A DNA stretch of 64,000 nt from positions 496,001-560,000 of the forward strand of contig JABYQS010000005.1 of assembly GCA_022592435.1 (NCBI GenBank), given 5' to 3'. A program made the position numbers and the translations under genes. The notes beneath the pieces were generated by a model that saw only the letters and a program-made list of their open reading frames with translations, made no database searches and was not told where the DNA came from. Positions 43,858-56,031 of the stretch are shown here, piece by piece. Source of the stretch: Cerioporus squamosus. Its lineage: Eukaryota; Basidiomycota; Agaricomycetes; Polyporales; Polyporaceae. Position 1 is the first letter of the stretch; the number at the start of each line of letters is the position of its first letter.

Positions 43858-45297
43858 ATGTCTCTTGCACGTCGCCCCACCGGACTACCCTCCAACCCCC
43901 GCGCACGCTCAGTCACCGGGGCCCAAATTACCCAGGATCTCCCATCTCGCTCGCGCTCGTTTACTCCTGCTCCGGCGAGGCAAGACTACCCGCCACGCAG
44001 CTCAGCGAGCGAACGTCCGCCACCCTCCAGCTTCAACTACGCGAACGCACCTCCGCTCCCATCACAACCCCGCACTCTCCGTCCCCAGCGGTCCGTCGGG
44101 AGCCTCCCGTCCAGGCCCACAGGCAGCGTTCGGTCTCGCTCTGTCGGTCCAGCTGAAGAGCGCCGCCATGCGCCTTCCCGTTCAGATCCCCCGCCCCCGC
44201 TGCCGAACCTCCCCCGCGGCCCTAAGCTCGGATCGTTTGCGAGCAGAGGAAACGGACCTGCCCATGCGTCTACCCGTTCCGACGATTACAACGCGTACCG
44301 CACGCAGGGCCGCGAGGGTGCGTACAGCGGCCGCCAGGATGCGTATCGGGGCCGCGAAGATGCATATTCTGACTCTGCGTCGTCCTCCGGCGCCTCCGAA
44401 GGGTTCGCCAGGTCGCCCGCAAGCGTCGCGTCCTCCAGGACGAGCATGGACGAGGGGGAGATGATGGACAAGCCGGACGAGAAGACGCCAGAGGGGCACG
44501 GCTCGTCGCTCTGGGCGAGCATCACGGGCGTGGCCAGCAACCTGACGATCAGCGTCAGCAAGGCGTGGTCGAGCAACATCGCGACATACAGCGGCGAAGG
44601 TTTGTGGTTCATCTACTCATCCTCTTGGGCGTATATGCAGTCTAAATTTACGTGACCGACGGAAATAGAGACACCGGTTGGAGGAGAATCACGGCTCGCC
44701 CGTGCGATGAAGGCATATCACATCGACAAGGCCCGTGATCCCACCGAACTGCCAGACTGGCTCTTCGACGAACGTGAGCGGGGCGTGCGCAGCTATCAAT
44801 CCACCTCGAGCGCACCAGAGAAGAAGGCCTCCAGCGCATCCCGTCCTTCCAACGACCTCCCACGCTCGAACACGACCGCGATCCCAGAAGAGCCCCTCGC
44901 CCCGGCCAGAGTGTTCCGCGGACCGACCCTGGCAGACCGCAAGGCAGAATCCGCCTCCCGCCACGCCAGCTCGAATTCGGGGGCGGGGAGCGAGGCGCAC
45001 GTCACCAAGTCGATCTCGCGCCTTCGGGAGCTTCGGGATGCTAAGCGGAACGCCAAGGTGCGGTTCGGAGACGAGGCGGAGGACGCGAGGGAGGTGGTCC
45101 CCGCTCCACCTCGAGCTCCCATCCCCGTTGCGCCCCCCGTTGTCGCGCGGCGCGAGCCAGCGCAGAGGTTCCCCCCGCCGGCGCCGGCAACGCCGAGGGG
45201 CATGCCCGCTCCTCTTGGCGCCTCTCTCGGGGTTCGCGGACGGCAACCGTCCATGCGCGTGGGTCTTCCTTCTGGGGTGCGCCCGGTGAGAGTCTAG
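43858..45297 (+). CDS. Mso1-like Sec1-binding protein, low-complexity
   Basis: The frame begins MSLARRPTGLPSNPRARS at 43858 and is Ser/Pro/Arg-rich for about 200 residues, with near-repeats GREGAYSGRQDAYRGREDAY. It then shows a conserved block, SLWASITGVASNLTISVSKA, followed over an intron (about 44600-44668) by ESRLARAMKAYHIDKARDP and TELPDWLFDERERGV. A second low-complexity part leads to stop 45297, with a helix HVTKSISRLRELRDAKRNAK. The two conserved blocks resemble the membrane-binding/Sec1-binding region of Mso1, an exocytosis regulator that works with Sec1 and SNAREs at the bud site. That assignment is tentative; the blocks are certainly more conserved than the rest. No membrane span or signal peptide. 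Confidence 0.6.
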
Positions 45298-46009
45298 GAG
45301 GTCGGTACCAGTTTGTCGGTGAAAGGAAACGTTCTTTCATGGTCTTCGATACGGAACGGTTTACATACGGTCCGTAGCGTGTGCCCGACCGGGCTTCCGA
45401 CGCGTTCTGCCCGCCCTTGCACAAGAAGTGCACAAGAAGTTAGAGGCGGGTTTTGCACTGTATCGTTCTGTGGGCCCGACGATGTGGTTTCGTTGTGAGG
45501 CTGTTCTGCCTCGGTCAATGTGTTGTGATAGATCTTGTACGTTCACTATGGTGTTTTGATAGCGGTTTAACTTCCGGACGGTTACCTACGCAGTCTCGTG
45601 CTTCCGTCGTAGATTTGTACAGCTTGTAGAGGAGTGTGTTCGGGAACTTGGATGCGGGCAGGATGCGGGTGGATCGTGATTGACGTATTGTACGCTCGTC
45701 GCTAGCTCATAAACGAGGATGTTCGGTCTTGTACCATGTCGACGCCTCAAGGTGCCCGACGGGTTGGAAGCGGGGACGTGCAGTAGCTGCACGTCAACGA
45801 ACTGATACGAGCTGTGATTGTCGTCAGCGCTGTGTGCGGCTTTCATTGCCTCGGGCGTTCGCCGCGGCGTGTATCATGCAGTGGCAGCTGCGAACAGTGA
45901 CGGCACTGGCCTGTGTGTCTCATGGAGGCATGCACCGCTGTCAGTAATGGCGGGAGCTTAGTGTACCGGGCAGAATTGTTTTGGGCGAGACTGCCGGCAG
46001 AAATGGCAA

Positions 46010-46303
46010 TGGCAATTGCCATAGGCTGGCAGTTGCCTGGCGAATAACTTAGCGCCTGGTACCACATCCGCTAAGTTGACACCTGGAGCAGCACCTAAAG
46101 CAACCCAGAATTGTCTCGAGAGCATCTATCATCAATGCATCGCTCTGTAATGGCAGCTCCAGGACGGACTCAGTGCGAAAATTCGCAAGTTCATCGTGTT
46201 CGTCACTGAGAATTACCAAATATGGATATAGACGCCGTACTTCTGCCACATTCTGCCCAGCGATGAGCCCGGCAGATATGGCAAATGCCGCTGGCAATTG
46301 CCA
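46010..46303. repeat. cluster of TGGCAATTGCCA palindromes
   Basis: The perfect 12-bp palindrome TGGCAATTGCCA occurs at 46010-46021 and 46292-46303. Each is flanked by related half-sites (GCCGGCAGA.ATGGCAA, TGGCAGTTGCC, CTGGCGAAT, TTCTGCCA). The right copy is followed by AATTGGCAGCATTCTGCCAA, another near-inverted repeat. It could be termini of a decayed small element or a regulatory array. Confidence 0.55.
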
Positions 46304-47013
46304 CTGGCGAATTGGCAGCATTCTGCCAAGTACATTACGGGAGCTGTCTTCCGGCCATGCATGTCCTCCCGGACGTCGATCGCCATGATTCTGTCTCTCT
46401 CTGGGCCACAAGAACACACCAGAAGGTTCATACAAAGCACGTCGAATTCCAGACTCGATCGGTGCGGTTTCTGTGCGCGCCCCTGCATCACGATCATGAT
46501 CCAAGCCGTACCTGAGGTATGGGTGTGCTAACCAGGACATCGGTAAGGAGGTTGGCAATGCCCTGTAACGCCTTGTAACGCGGCTCGAATATACGTGAGC
46601 CTGTCGAGAAGACGGACAAGAGCCATCGGAGAGTGATGCGAGTGGAGAGGCCAAACGAGGGTGGCATGATGGACGGGGGAGGGCACAGCAGACGTGTTAT
46701 TTTCGTGTGAGAGGCGGGCGGCTAGGGGAAGTGGACGAGTGTGAGAGTCGTGATGGCAGCAGTCGCGAGGCCATGGCAGATCGGTGCTGGGCAGAACAGT
46801 CACTAGTCACTCGCCAGGGCAGCCCTCGCGTCGCTATTGGCCCCGAGCGGACTCCCCCGCCGGAAATGGGCAATTCGTCCTCGGCGAGGGCAGGGATTGG
46901 CTGGGCAGTGCGGGAAGCTGCAGGGGCCGTACTGCTGGGACGCCGGGACGAGGAGGGATCAGGATGATCTGTCGCCATGGCGGCCTCAATCTCCGAGACG
47001 CTGTCGTCCGCAA

Positions 47014-47019
47014 TATAAA
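47014..47019 (+). promoter_or_regulatory. TATA box, cupredoxin gene
   Basis: TATAAA, about 300 bp upstream of the ATG at 47315, followed by pyrimidine-rich DNA (47030-47160). The distance implies a long 5' UTR, possibly with an intron. Confidence 0.5.
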
Positions 47020-47314
47020 CTCGCACCCGCCCGGCCTCTGTCCGCCAACCTTTTCGTTCGCCCCCTTCGTTCCTTTCCTCTATCGGAGTCGAGTTGTACT
47101 CGTCTTCCTCTCCTTCTTTTTCGTTCTTCGGGGTGCGTTTCTCTTCTCCTGCATCCTCCAGCCGTGTACTGACCGCCATGCGCACATCCAGATCACCTCC
47201 TTTGATAGGGGCCGCTAGCTGCAAAACCTCCTGGGAGGCCTTTCAACGTCTAGATCGACTCACCTGTCCTTGTCCTTTGCCGACACCTTACACCTCGACG
47301 GTTAACGTATCACG

Positions 47315-48839
47315 ATGCGCTTTTCTACTATCCTCAGTTCCGCCCTTCTCGTCGGCTTTGTCGCCGCCGCGCCCACCAACAAGGAGATGGACATGTCCGC
47401 GTACGTTTAACCCCGCTTTCGCCCCGTACCCGATATGGATGCTAACCGCGTCTCGGCTGCACAGTTCTAGCGCGATTATGGACGCTTCCTCCACCGCGTC
47501 CTCTGCGATGGCCACCGAGTCTTCCAAGTCCTCCTCGAGCGGCAGCGGCTGCTCGTCTGGCGACTGCAGCAAGTCCTCGTCCTCGTCGTCTTCGTCTGGC
47601 AACTACGGCTCGGGCTCCAACTACGGCTCGGGTTCCAACTACGGCTCCGGCTACGACAGCAAGTCGTCGAGCCAGGACAACTCGTACTCGAGCACCAAGG
47701 ACAACTCGTACTCTAGCACGATGGACAACTCTTACTCCAGCACGCAGGGAAGCTACGAGTCGTCCTCCACCCAGGGCAGCTACGAGTACACCTCTACCCA
47801 GGGTAGTTACGAGTCCACCGCCGCTGCGACCAGCACCTCCACCGCGTACGGTTCCGGATACACCAACTGGGGCGGCTCTGGCTACAACGACTGCGTCCAG
47901 CGTAAGTCCCATTCATCAACAACGCATGACGTGGAGTCCTAACTGCGATCATCAGAATGTGTTGCTTCCTACGGTGCGCCTCCCGCGTCGTGGACGCCCT
48001 CCTCCACCCAGAGCAGTTCCGACGGCAGCTACTCCGGCAGCTCTGGCAGTGGTGCGACCCACACCGTTATCGTCGCCCCCACTCAGGGTGTCCTCCGCTA
48101 CGTCCCCTTCGCCGTGAACGCCTCCGTCGGTGACACCATCATGTTCATGTGGAACGCGAAGAACCACACCGTTACCAAGTCCTCGGCCCTCGAGATTTGC
48201 AACAAGACCTCGGACGCGCCCTTCGCGTCTGGCGAGCACGACGCGCCGTTCACGTTCACTCAGGTTGTCAACGACACGAACCCGACCTTCTTCTACTGCG
48301 GCACCCCTGGTCACTGCCAGAAGGGCATGTTCGGAATGATCAACCCCCCGTCCTCGTACCAGACCGGCACCTCCGTCTCGTCGATGATGGGCTCCGCGGT
48401 CTCCAACAGCTCGGACATGGCTGCCATGATGGCGTACACCAACACCATGACCGCCAACAACACCAAGGCCGCCAGCTGGGGTTCGAACATCGACGTCGCC
48501 TCGCTCCCCGAGTGGGCGCACGCCTCCGTCCTCGAGAACGTCATGTACACCCGTGCGTTCCTCGGCGCCAACCCCGAGACCCTCAAGGACGATGGCACCG
48601 TCGACCTGAGTGGTGATGCCCCCAAGATGATCCCCACCGACATGGCCTCCGTCAACAACGCCGTCGACTCGGGCGCCGCGACCTCCTCGAGCGCCCAGGC
48701 CGCGCCCAGCGGTGCGACGGGCGCCGCCGCCGCTCCCTCGGCGTCCCCGTCGGGCAAGAGCAACGGTGCCGCGTCCAAGGCCGCGTCGTCCGCGCTCCTC
48801 GGTGTCGCCGCCCTCGCGGCCGCCGTGCTCGCGTTCTAA
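47315..48839 (+). CDS. secreted Ser-rich cupredoxin, probably GPI-anchored
   Basis: An extracellular blue-copper-type domain protein. The signal peptide MRFSTILSSALLVGFVAAAP starts at 47315. Introns follow at about 47404-47463 and 47901-47955 (donor GTAAGT). The N-terminal part is a Ser/Tyr/Gly linker with internal repeats: NYGSGS three times, DNSYSST three times, TQGSYE three times. The cupredoxin core is THTVIVAPTQGVLRYVPFAV, then VGDTIMFMWNAKNHTVTKS and FFYCGTPGHCQKGMFGMI. The four type-1 copper ligands are present: His in KNHTV, Cys in YCG, His in GHC and Met in KGM. The C-terminus (AASKAASSALLGVAALAAAV) is a GPI-attachment-like hydrophobic tail after an Ala/Ser stretch. Such proteins are common at the fungal cell surface; the redox partner is unknown. 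Confidence 0.9.
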
Positions 48840-50119
48840 GCGGGTCATCCCCTCCATCATCATCATCAGCTAGCTCCCTCGGACACTCGGTGATTCCCAT
48901 ACGAAGACGACCACACACCGCGCTACATACGTGTACATGGACAAACGGACTGCTAGGGCGCCACCTATAGCTATAGCTCCTCGGACTATTCAGGGCCCCA
49001 TTGTTACTAGATCTTGCTGCTACGATACCACTACCCTCCTCCCCCTTTTAGGTTGAGCTGTTGCGCATCGGACTCTCGGACTCTTTCTAGCTACACCTCC
49101 CTCTCCTCTTGCTTGCTATCCTGTGATCCCTCCCCCCCCTTTTTTACCTTACTAGTCTCGCATGCGAGGAAAAGGTCCCCACATGTTTAGGGCAGTCGTT
49201 GGTTAGTTAGTAATACAATCAGGTCTGACGCCCCCCATTGCTTCTTGTGTGATGACTTCTTCTGAGGGATGTCTCGTTCATGCAAGGTCGTACGGGCTAA
49301 CGTCTAGTGTGTATGGCTCGAGCGAAGAGGAAGGGGGAGAGCTGACCCAAGAGCGTTGAAGGTAGACGGTGATGGAGCGTGGTACCAGACCAAGAACGTC
49401 GAGATACCCTGTTGAGCACGTACGCGTCAAACGCATCATGCATCCAGGGGAGGGCACTGAGTCTGTTCTGAGCAGGATCATAGCGCTCGAAGTCGTTCAG
49501 GCTTTCTTTCAATCAAGTTGGCAAAGTGAGGGAGCCGTCCGGGAGAGATATGTGACGCGGCCGGCGGGAGGGTTCATGTTCTTGACGCTTTTGGATCCCG
49601 TCCAGCGCAGTCGAGCCGAGTCTTCTTGAGTGTCAAGGCACAAGAATTACAGGAGACCGGTCTGTATGTAGTCGACTCGGAGCCATATGCGGACTTTCAT
49701 CAAGCACAGGCACCTATATATTGGCAACCAGAGGAGTGCCAGCTGCGTCGGTCTGGCAATGTACAGGTCCGGCTGGGCCAGGGCCTTAGCTCGCAACGTA
49801 CCGGACTTCTATGTGTCTGCAGCTGATCATGATCCTGCGAAGGTTGTCACACACGGAGCCGCGGTATTGCCTCGTACTAGTACAGCAGGGTGATGTACAG
49901 GAGTGGAGTATTTGACGAGGAGGGACAAGATGATATCGATGTGACAAACCAGAAGAGTTGGCGCGACGACAAGAAGTCAAGAACCGAGCCGAGCAAGATG
50001 AATGTCAACGTATGGTATAGTAGTACTGAGCAATTGGCAGGGCTATAGAAATATCGGAGGCGAAAGGCTTGCATCCGAGGCGAACTGGAGGTGTGAGCGG
50101 CGCCCTCCATACGGATGGA
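48840..50119. other. intergenic interval
   Basis: 3' region of the cupredoxin (CT-rich at 49020-49145) and 3' side of F-box copy A. A minus-strand frame at 49297-49512 (SLNDFERYDPAQNRLSALPW, then MHDAFDAYV) looks somewhat protein-like. I cannot join it to other exons or a family; it may be a gene fragment. Confidence 0.4.
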
Positions 50120-52762
50120 CTAAAACATATCGTCGTCTGAGTCCCACATGCCGTCGTCATAGTCGAATCCAGCGTCCTCGGCAAGCCACGGGAAGATGGA
50201 TTCGAAAGCGAACCCGAGCTTTTTGCCAGTGGGGCAGTACTCAGCTTTGACTCTTCCGTCATCGTAGCGTCTCAGCGACATCTCGGGCATCGTTGGCTCC
50301 CCGTCATAGTGGTTATAACAATGTTCTGCGTCCAGGTCGTCGTCGGTCGCCTCGATGTCGTGACTTATACACGAGTTAGCCAGTATACAATGGTGAATGA
50401 TACAGCGAACACTCACTGTCTCTTGAGATGTCTAGACATTTTGTCTCGACGCGCGATGAATTCACAGTATTCACATCCATGGAGCAATTCGTCCCAATCG
50501 ACGTCCAAGATAACGTCGAGAGGCAGATCTCGTTCGGCGGCAGCAATGGCCTTCTCTTCTGCTGTGTTGACGCGCTTCCATCGATGATCCCTGCGCCCTC
50601 CACCGAAGGCGACACCGCATTTCTGCTTCTTCAGGTTATACGCGAGCTAGCGACGGCACTCAGTGGGATTCATCGATAACGAATGCGCTAGACACGTACC
50701 GCAGTCCAGCAGTCATATGCGTCATATGTGGTGTAGGTCTCCTTGTCCTGCAAAGTCTTGTCGGCGTTCACAGAAAAGCTGCTAACGGTGCAACCGCTCG
50801 AGCATCCTTCACATATCAGTCTCGCCGGGCAGCTGCCGACATCCCGGATCGTGACAGACTTAGGATCAAGTCCACTTGCTTCCAGGATAGGCCGGAGAAG
50901 CGATGCTGCCAAGGTTGAGAACGAAAGGTCCCTTTTGCTCCAGGGTGATCGAGAACCTTTACGCGACCAGAATGCTGAGGCAGTGGAGCCGTACAAGTCT
51001 TGGCCAAGATGAAAACCGCGTGCGCAGATGTGAGCGACCACCCCCGGATATCGAAGGTCTGCGCGGCCGCACACGTTGCATTCGAACAAGGCACAAGCGA
51101 GTGTGAGGGGATCAACGCCATCAGGTACGTCCAACGCATCTCTGACCATGACCGTCAGCTCGCTCTTGCGTTCTTCGCGCCAACGCAAGTGGGCGGCGTC
51201 CAACTTGTTACGCATCACGTCCGCGTCCTCGAGGACGCTCAGGTCGACGGTTTCCGTTCCTGGGACGTCGAGGATAGCCTTGAACTCGTCCATGACAGCC
51301 AGATCGACCATGTGAGGACTTAGGTCGGACTCCCTCTTCCGTCGCTCCTGCAGGCCGCGGTAGGTATTGACCGCCTTGGCGAATAGCTCGAAGCGACTTC
51401 GCAGAACAAGTCTACGCGCAGCGTCGATCCGTTTCTTCTTGATGCCTTCCATGTAGGTCATAGCTTCATGACGGATCTTATTCCAACCTGCAGTAAATGC
51501 GTTCATGACTCAACGCGAGGCGCTTATCGAGTGGGCTCACCTTTCTCGGTCAGTGCGTCTGCTTTACTTCCGAATTGTTTCTTGAATGACAGGCGTTCAT
51601 ACACTTGGTTTTCCATCCACTGGACGTCTTCGCCCATCCCTTCCTGGCAGAGCTTGGCTTTGATCCTGAATGGTCCAAGAACTGTGAGTCTTGTGCAGTC
51701 AAGAGCATCAACCATGTACTGACGACTCCAAACGACCTGCTTTGGTTTGCCTGATCTCAGCAGATCTCTTAGCCTTTTGAGCATCTCTCCAGCTCACAAA
51801 GGCATTGGCAGCCTTTGACTAGAGGTGAGAGAGCGTATCAGGGTGTCAAGTTTCAAGCTGTGCTCACCTCGCGGACCAGTTTGGACTTGGTAGCATACTC
51901 TACAGCCAGCGCTTTCTTTACTGAGACGTCATCCATGGAGTTCCATCGTGCTTCAAGAGTTTCGACCTCGGGCTTGTGCCATCGATATTTGCTGTCGGGT
52001 TGTTGATGAACAGACTCCTACAACAGGAATACAGAACTTCACGTACTGTTGAGAGTCCAGAATAGCGGGTAAGTAAGTCGCACTCTCTTGTGTAACTGAG
52101 TCCATCGCTTCAAACAGATGGGAGACCTTCGATCTCTCGAGGAACCTACGCGGGTGAAATCAGTACTGCAGCGTACTAGTACGCTGGCAGGTCTGCCCTG
52201 GGAAGGCGTCGCGTACTCACATCTTTGGCCTGCAAGAGGGACAGTAGCGCGCAGAGAACTCGAAGTATACGGTTTGAACATTCGACTTCAAACAGATCTT
52301 ATGTTCACAACCTGTCAGCTGCATCCTGGACAACCAGAGAAACACGTCATGGACACTTACATGGCAGTACGTGAAGAAGAGAAGGTTGATGTACTCAGGC
52401 TCACTGATGTACGTCGGGCACGGCGGCAAGTCATCAACCTGGGCTATAGATGCCTTCCATAGCTGCTGCGCTGAGCGGTTCATGAGGAACGCGCGGAACG
52501 TTTTGCTGGTGCGGGCGAGGTTGAGAAGGTCCTTCGGATGCATGAAGCTGAATATCTGCCAAGGTCATGGAGCTTTATCGTACGTTGATGAGTGCACTGA
52601 ACAACCTGCCTCCATCAACACGTCCAATGGCATCTCTAGCATGTCCTTGAGTCCCCCGCGGCGACCCCGCAAGTTGCGGCGCGGCGCAGCTGGGACGACC
52701 TGCGCGGTCTCCTCAGCAGGAACAACTCTCTGGCTTTTCTTTGCGCGCTTTCGTGGTGGCAT
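50120..52762 (-). CDS. F-box / zinc-finger protein, family copy A
   Basis: An agaricomycete-type F-box protein, presumably an SCF ubiquitin-ligase adaptor. The start at 52762 (MPPRKRAKKSQ) has a basic nuclear-type leader, then NLRGRRGGLKDMLEMPLDVL. The F-box continues after an intron as IFSFMHPKDLLNLARTSKTF and RAFLMNRSAQQLWKAS. Cys pairs follow (YCH, then over an intron ICLKSNVQTVYFEFSARYCP and SC). A helical middle contains IRHEAMTYMEGIKKKRIDAA and a CNVCGRADLRYPGVVAHIC finger-like segment. The C-terminal C2H2 finger is CEYCEFIARRDKMSRHLKRH. The tail is acidic (FDYDDGMWDSDDDMF) with stop at 50120. The F-box intron (52556-52609) begins with GC rather than GT. Substrate unknown. Confidence 0.82.
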
Positions 52763-53442
52763 TGTTGATGCGAGGGACTAAGAGAACTCGGAGGAAGTGG
52801 AACGGACGATGTGGTCGTGGATCAAGCGCCACTGCAACGGACGCATCCTTTCCGCCCTGCTGAAATCCTGGCAAAATGGTAACGTTGCTTGATCCCGCCA
52901 GGTGGGATATTTTATGTTTACGAGATGATAAGCCTTCAAGGAAAGTCTCGTTTAGGGAGGTTTGGAAGGCTTATAGACCTATTGTGGCAAGTGTAAGGGG
53001 GTTACCTGCAATGTTTTAGAGATAGCAAAACTCTTACTTTCAGCAATCCAATTTCTATGCCTTTACTAACCCCGGAAAGGATGCTTTCTTTGCAGTGCGC
53101 GCGTCGTGCTGCCAAGCGCCGGGACCACGGCCATTGACGCGTGACATAACGTGTCAGTCACGCTCGCAGGCTGGGAGACGTTAAACCTCAGACCTCAAGC
53201 ACACCTCGTCGAACTAATCATAGATGTCACTAGGAGTGATAGATACAGCAATAAGATACTACGGCGGGCTTGCCTAGTCAGAGAATGTCAGAGAGTGCAG
53301 CAAGAGCCCGGGGCGCTAGATGCAGTAACACCGCAAGCAGTGGACGGGGGAGTTCTCATTGGATGGCACATCATAGGATAAAGAACACAAGTAGATAGGC
53401 GCACTGGGAGAAATGTCCACAAACTTCTCGGGGATGGGTGGA
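52763..53442. other. spacer between F-box copies A and B
   Basis: 680 bp, AT-richer than its surroundings around 52880-53080. It contains the small inverted repeat listed separately. No ORF supported; copy A's promoter must be here. Confidence 0.5.
52929..52973. repeat. 9-bp inverted repeat
   Basis: TAAGCCTTC at 52929-52937 pairs with GAAGGCTTA at 52965-52973 across a 27-base loop, within AT-rich DNA. It may be a hairpin or a remnant of a small element. Confidence 0.5.
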
Positions 53443-56031
53443 CTAGAAGTCGGAACTGTCGAAGTCCGTGTCCGAGTCCCACATATCCAAATCCAGACCG
53501 AGCCCGATGTCCGAATCGTAGTCGTAGTCGTAGTCCGAGTCGATACCCCACCCGGACGATGTCAATGTCAGCGTACCATACTCGGCTTCGGCGAAACCGT
53601 CCTCGTAACACTGGAGGTACAAGGCATTCGGTTTCGGCTTGCCGTCGTGGTGTCTGTAAGCATGGGTACCGATGTCCCCGATCTCGACTGTGATGTCATG
53701 ACTGCAAGCACGTCAAGCACGGAGCGCGTAGGGGAGTGACAAGTACTTGCCGGTTCTGCAAGTGTCTCGCCAACTTGTGTGGGCGCGCCGCGTAGTCGCA
53801 GTAATGGCAACCATGCAGCCATTTGCTTGCGTCAACCGCCTTCCGCTGCACTGTCGTATCGGCTTCGAGCTTCTTGATTGCTTCCTCTTCCACCTTGGAC
53901 AGCCGAGTCCATCGGTGTTCTCGAGCTGGTTTGCCTCGAGGAACACATTGTTTCGTTTCGATAGCACGGTTAAGCTGGTACGAGAAGTCAGTTCTCCCAA
54001 CGCCCGAATGGCCATGGAAAGACATGGAGAGGCGCACCGCAGTCCAGCAATTGTATGCAAAGTATGTCTCAAAGTGTCTTGCCCCCACAGCGCCCGAGCC
54101 AGCCTCGGAACAGCCTATGCACTTCAGCCTCGCCGCGCAATCGTCCATCTGCTTCAACGTCGCGCGCTCCGAATTCAGTCCACAAGCCTTGAGGATGGGA
54201 GGTAACGCGGACATTGCCTCAGTCGACAATGACAGATACCTCGCGCTCCAGGGTGATCGGGACCATTGGGGCGACCAGTACTTTGCAACAGTGTTCGCAT
54301 AAAGCTCCTTCTCGTGATTGACGACGCGGTTGCATACATGCGCAACCACCGAGGGATAGCGGAGGTCAGCGCGTTTGCATACCCGACAAGCGAACAAAAC
54401 GGAGGATAGGGTAAGCGGGTCGGTGCCCTCGGGTATGGTGACCTGCCTCGACTGGAGGACCACAGTTGTGAGCTCGAGCTTGCGATCCGTTTGCCAGAGG
54501 AGGATTGCGTTCTCGAACATATTGCGCATCTCCTCTGCGTTGTCCAGAATGCTCATGTCGGCGTCCTCCGGAACGTCCAATATCGCTCTGAAGTCCTTCA
54601 TGACGGCGAGGTCCATGAGGTGGGGTTGGAGGTCCGAGTCTGCGGTTCTCCTGTAGTCCGCACCGCGGTAAGTCTCATAAGCCTTGACGAATGACTCGAA
54701 TCGACCCCGCAGGAGAACTCTCCGTGCAGCATCAAGGCGACGCTTCTTCATATCTTCCATGTAGGCGAATGCGCCTTCCCGAATCTTCGTCCAGCCTAGG
54801 ACGCGGCATGTAGATGCTAAACGCGCACAAATACAGGAGAAACAGAACACACCTCGCTCAGTCAATGGTTCTGCCTTGGATGCATACTTGTTTTGCATCG
54901 CTCTCTGCTGCCAGATGTTCATGAGGTCTAGCTCCTCGGCCCAACCTTCCTGGCGAAGCTTTGCCGTGATGCTGGCAATTCAACGACAAAGGTCAGTGCA
55001 CGTATAGAGCAGTATCATCGGAAGCCTCACGCTTGGAAGCGGTCCACCTTGATCTGATGAAGCTCGGTGTACCTCTTGCTCTTCTGCTTGTCTCGCCACT
55101 TCTGCAATGCCGGCATGGCCTGAGAAGCAGATCAGGTCAGGTCGGATTGAATATGTCACAGCACGCACCTCATGCACCATCTTCACTCGAGAGATAGCTG
55201 CCGCGGCAAACACCTTCTTGCTATCATCATCTGGCAGCGAATCCCACCTAGCCCGAAATGCTTCAATCTCAGGCTTGTGATATCGCAAGTGGTGGCTGCC
55301 GTGGACGGTGGTTAGCCGTCCAGTCAATGAGCACAACGAGATGTACGCACCCATCCCTGAGTATGGCGAAGGGGAAGCCTGCAAATCCGCCCATGACGTT
55401 GATACTTTGTAAGAGGTCAACTACATGAACCCTCTCCACGAGCCTGTAAGATGCACATTTATATATACTGGGCATGTAAATCACCATGTTGGTATAACAC
55501 TCACATCTTCTGCTTGCAGCTGTTGCAATAGCGCGCCCCAAACTCGAATAGAATCGTCTGCACGTTGGGTTTCAAGCAGCCCTGTTGCCGCCGCTCGAGC
55601 AAATCCACATGCCTCAACAGAGAAACACTCACATGGCAGTGCGGGAAGAAGAGCAGGTTGACATAAGCCGGTTCGCTCATGTAGGATGGACACTTCGGTA
55701 GGTCCTCGACCCCCTGGATGGACGCCCTCCACATCGATATCGAGCTGCGGCTCATGAGCAGAGCCCGAAACGGCTTGCTCGTGCGCGCGAGGTTCAACAG
55801 GTCTCGAGGGTGCATAAAGCCAAATATCTGAGTAGTCCAGGGCCGATCAATCCTCGGGAAGCTTCATCGCAAGCTCGGAGCTGGACGCACCTCAATCAGG
55901 ATGTCCAGGGGCATGCCTGGCATGTCCTTGAGGCCACCTCGGCGACCACGAACATTACGGCGCGCACTCTGAGCAACCAATTCCTCAGCGGGTTCGTCCT
56001 GGGTCTTCTTCGCCCGCTTGCGAGGTGGCAT
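53443..56031 (-). CDS. F-box / zinc-finger protein, family copy B
   Basis: A paralogue of copy A in the same orientation. The start at 56031 (MPPRKRAKKTQ) leads to NVRGRRGGLKDMPGMPLDIL. The F-box is IFGFMHPRDLLNLARTSKPF and RALLMSRSSISMWRAS, joined over a GT-AG intron at the homologous site. Next are YMSEPAYVNLLFFPHCH and GCLKPNVQTILFEFGARYCN. The helical middle includes IREGAFAYMEDMKKRRLDAA, and CRVCKRADLRYPSVVAHVC follows. The C2H2 finger is CHYCDYAARPHKLARHLQNR then HD over an intron (53702-53750) that starts GCAAGT, a GC-AG intron where A and C have GT. The tail is strongly acidic with YDYDYDSD and stop 53443. Copy B resembles A more than C. Confidence 0.82.

Larger units (their letters stand above)
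45298..47314. other. 2 kb intergenic region with short palindromic repeats
   Basis: No gene supported. It contains a duplicated 11-mer GCACAAGAAGT at about 45419-45440, the TGGCAATTGCCA repeat cluster listed separately, and at its right end the cupredoxin promoter. Confidence 0.5.

Noticed and set aside
49297..49512. Minus-strand fragment (NDFERYDPAQN, LPWMHDAFDAYV) as a gene
   Set aside because: Looks partly protein-like but no start, splice partners or family match could be found; kept only as a remark.
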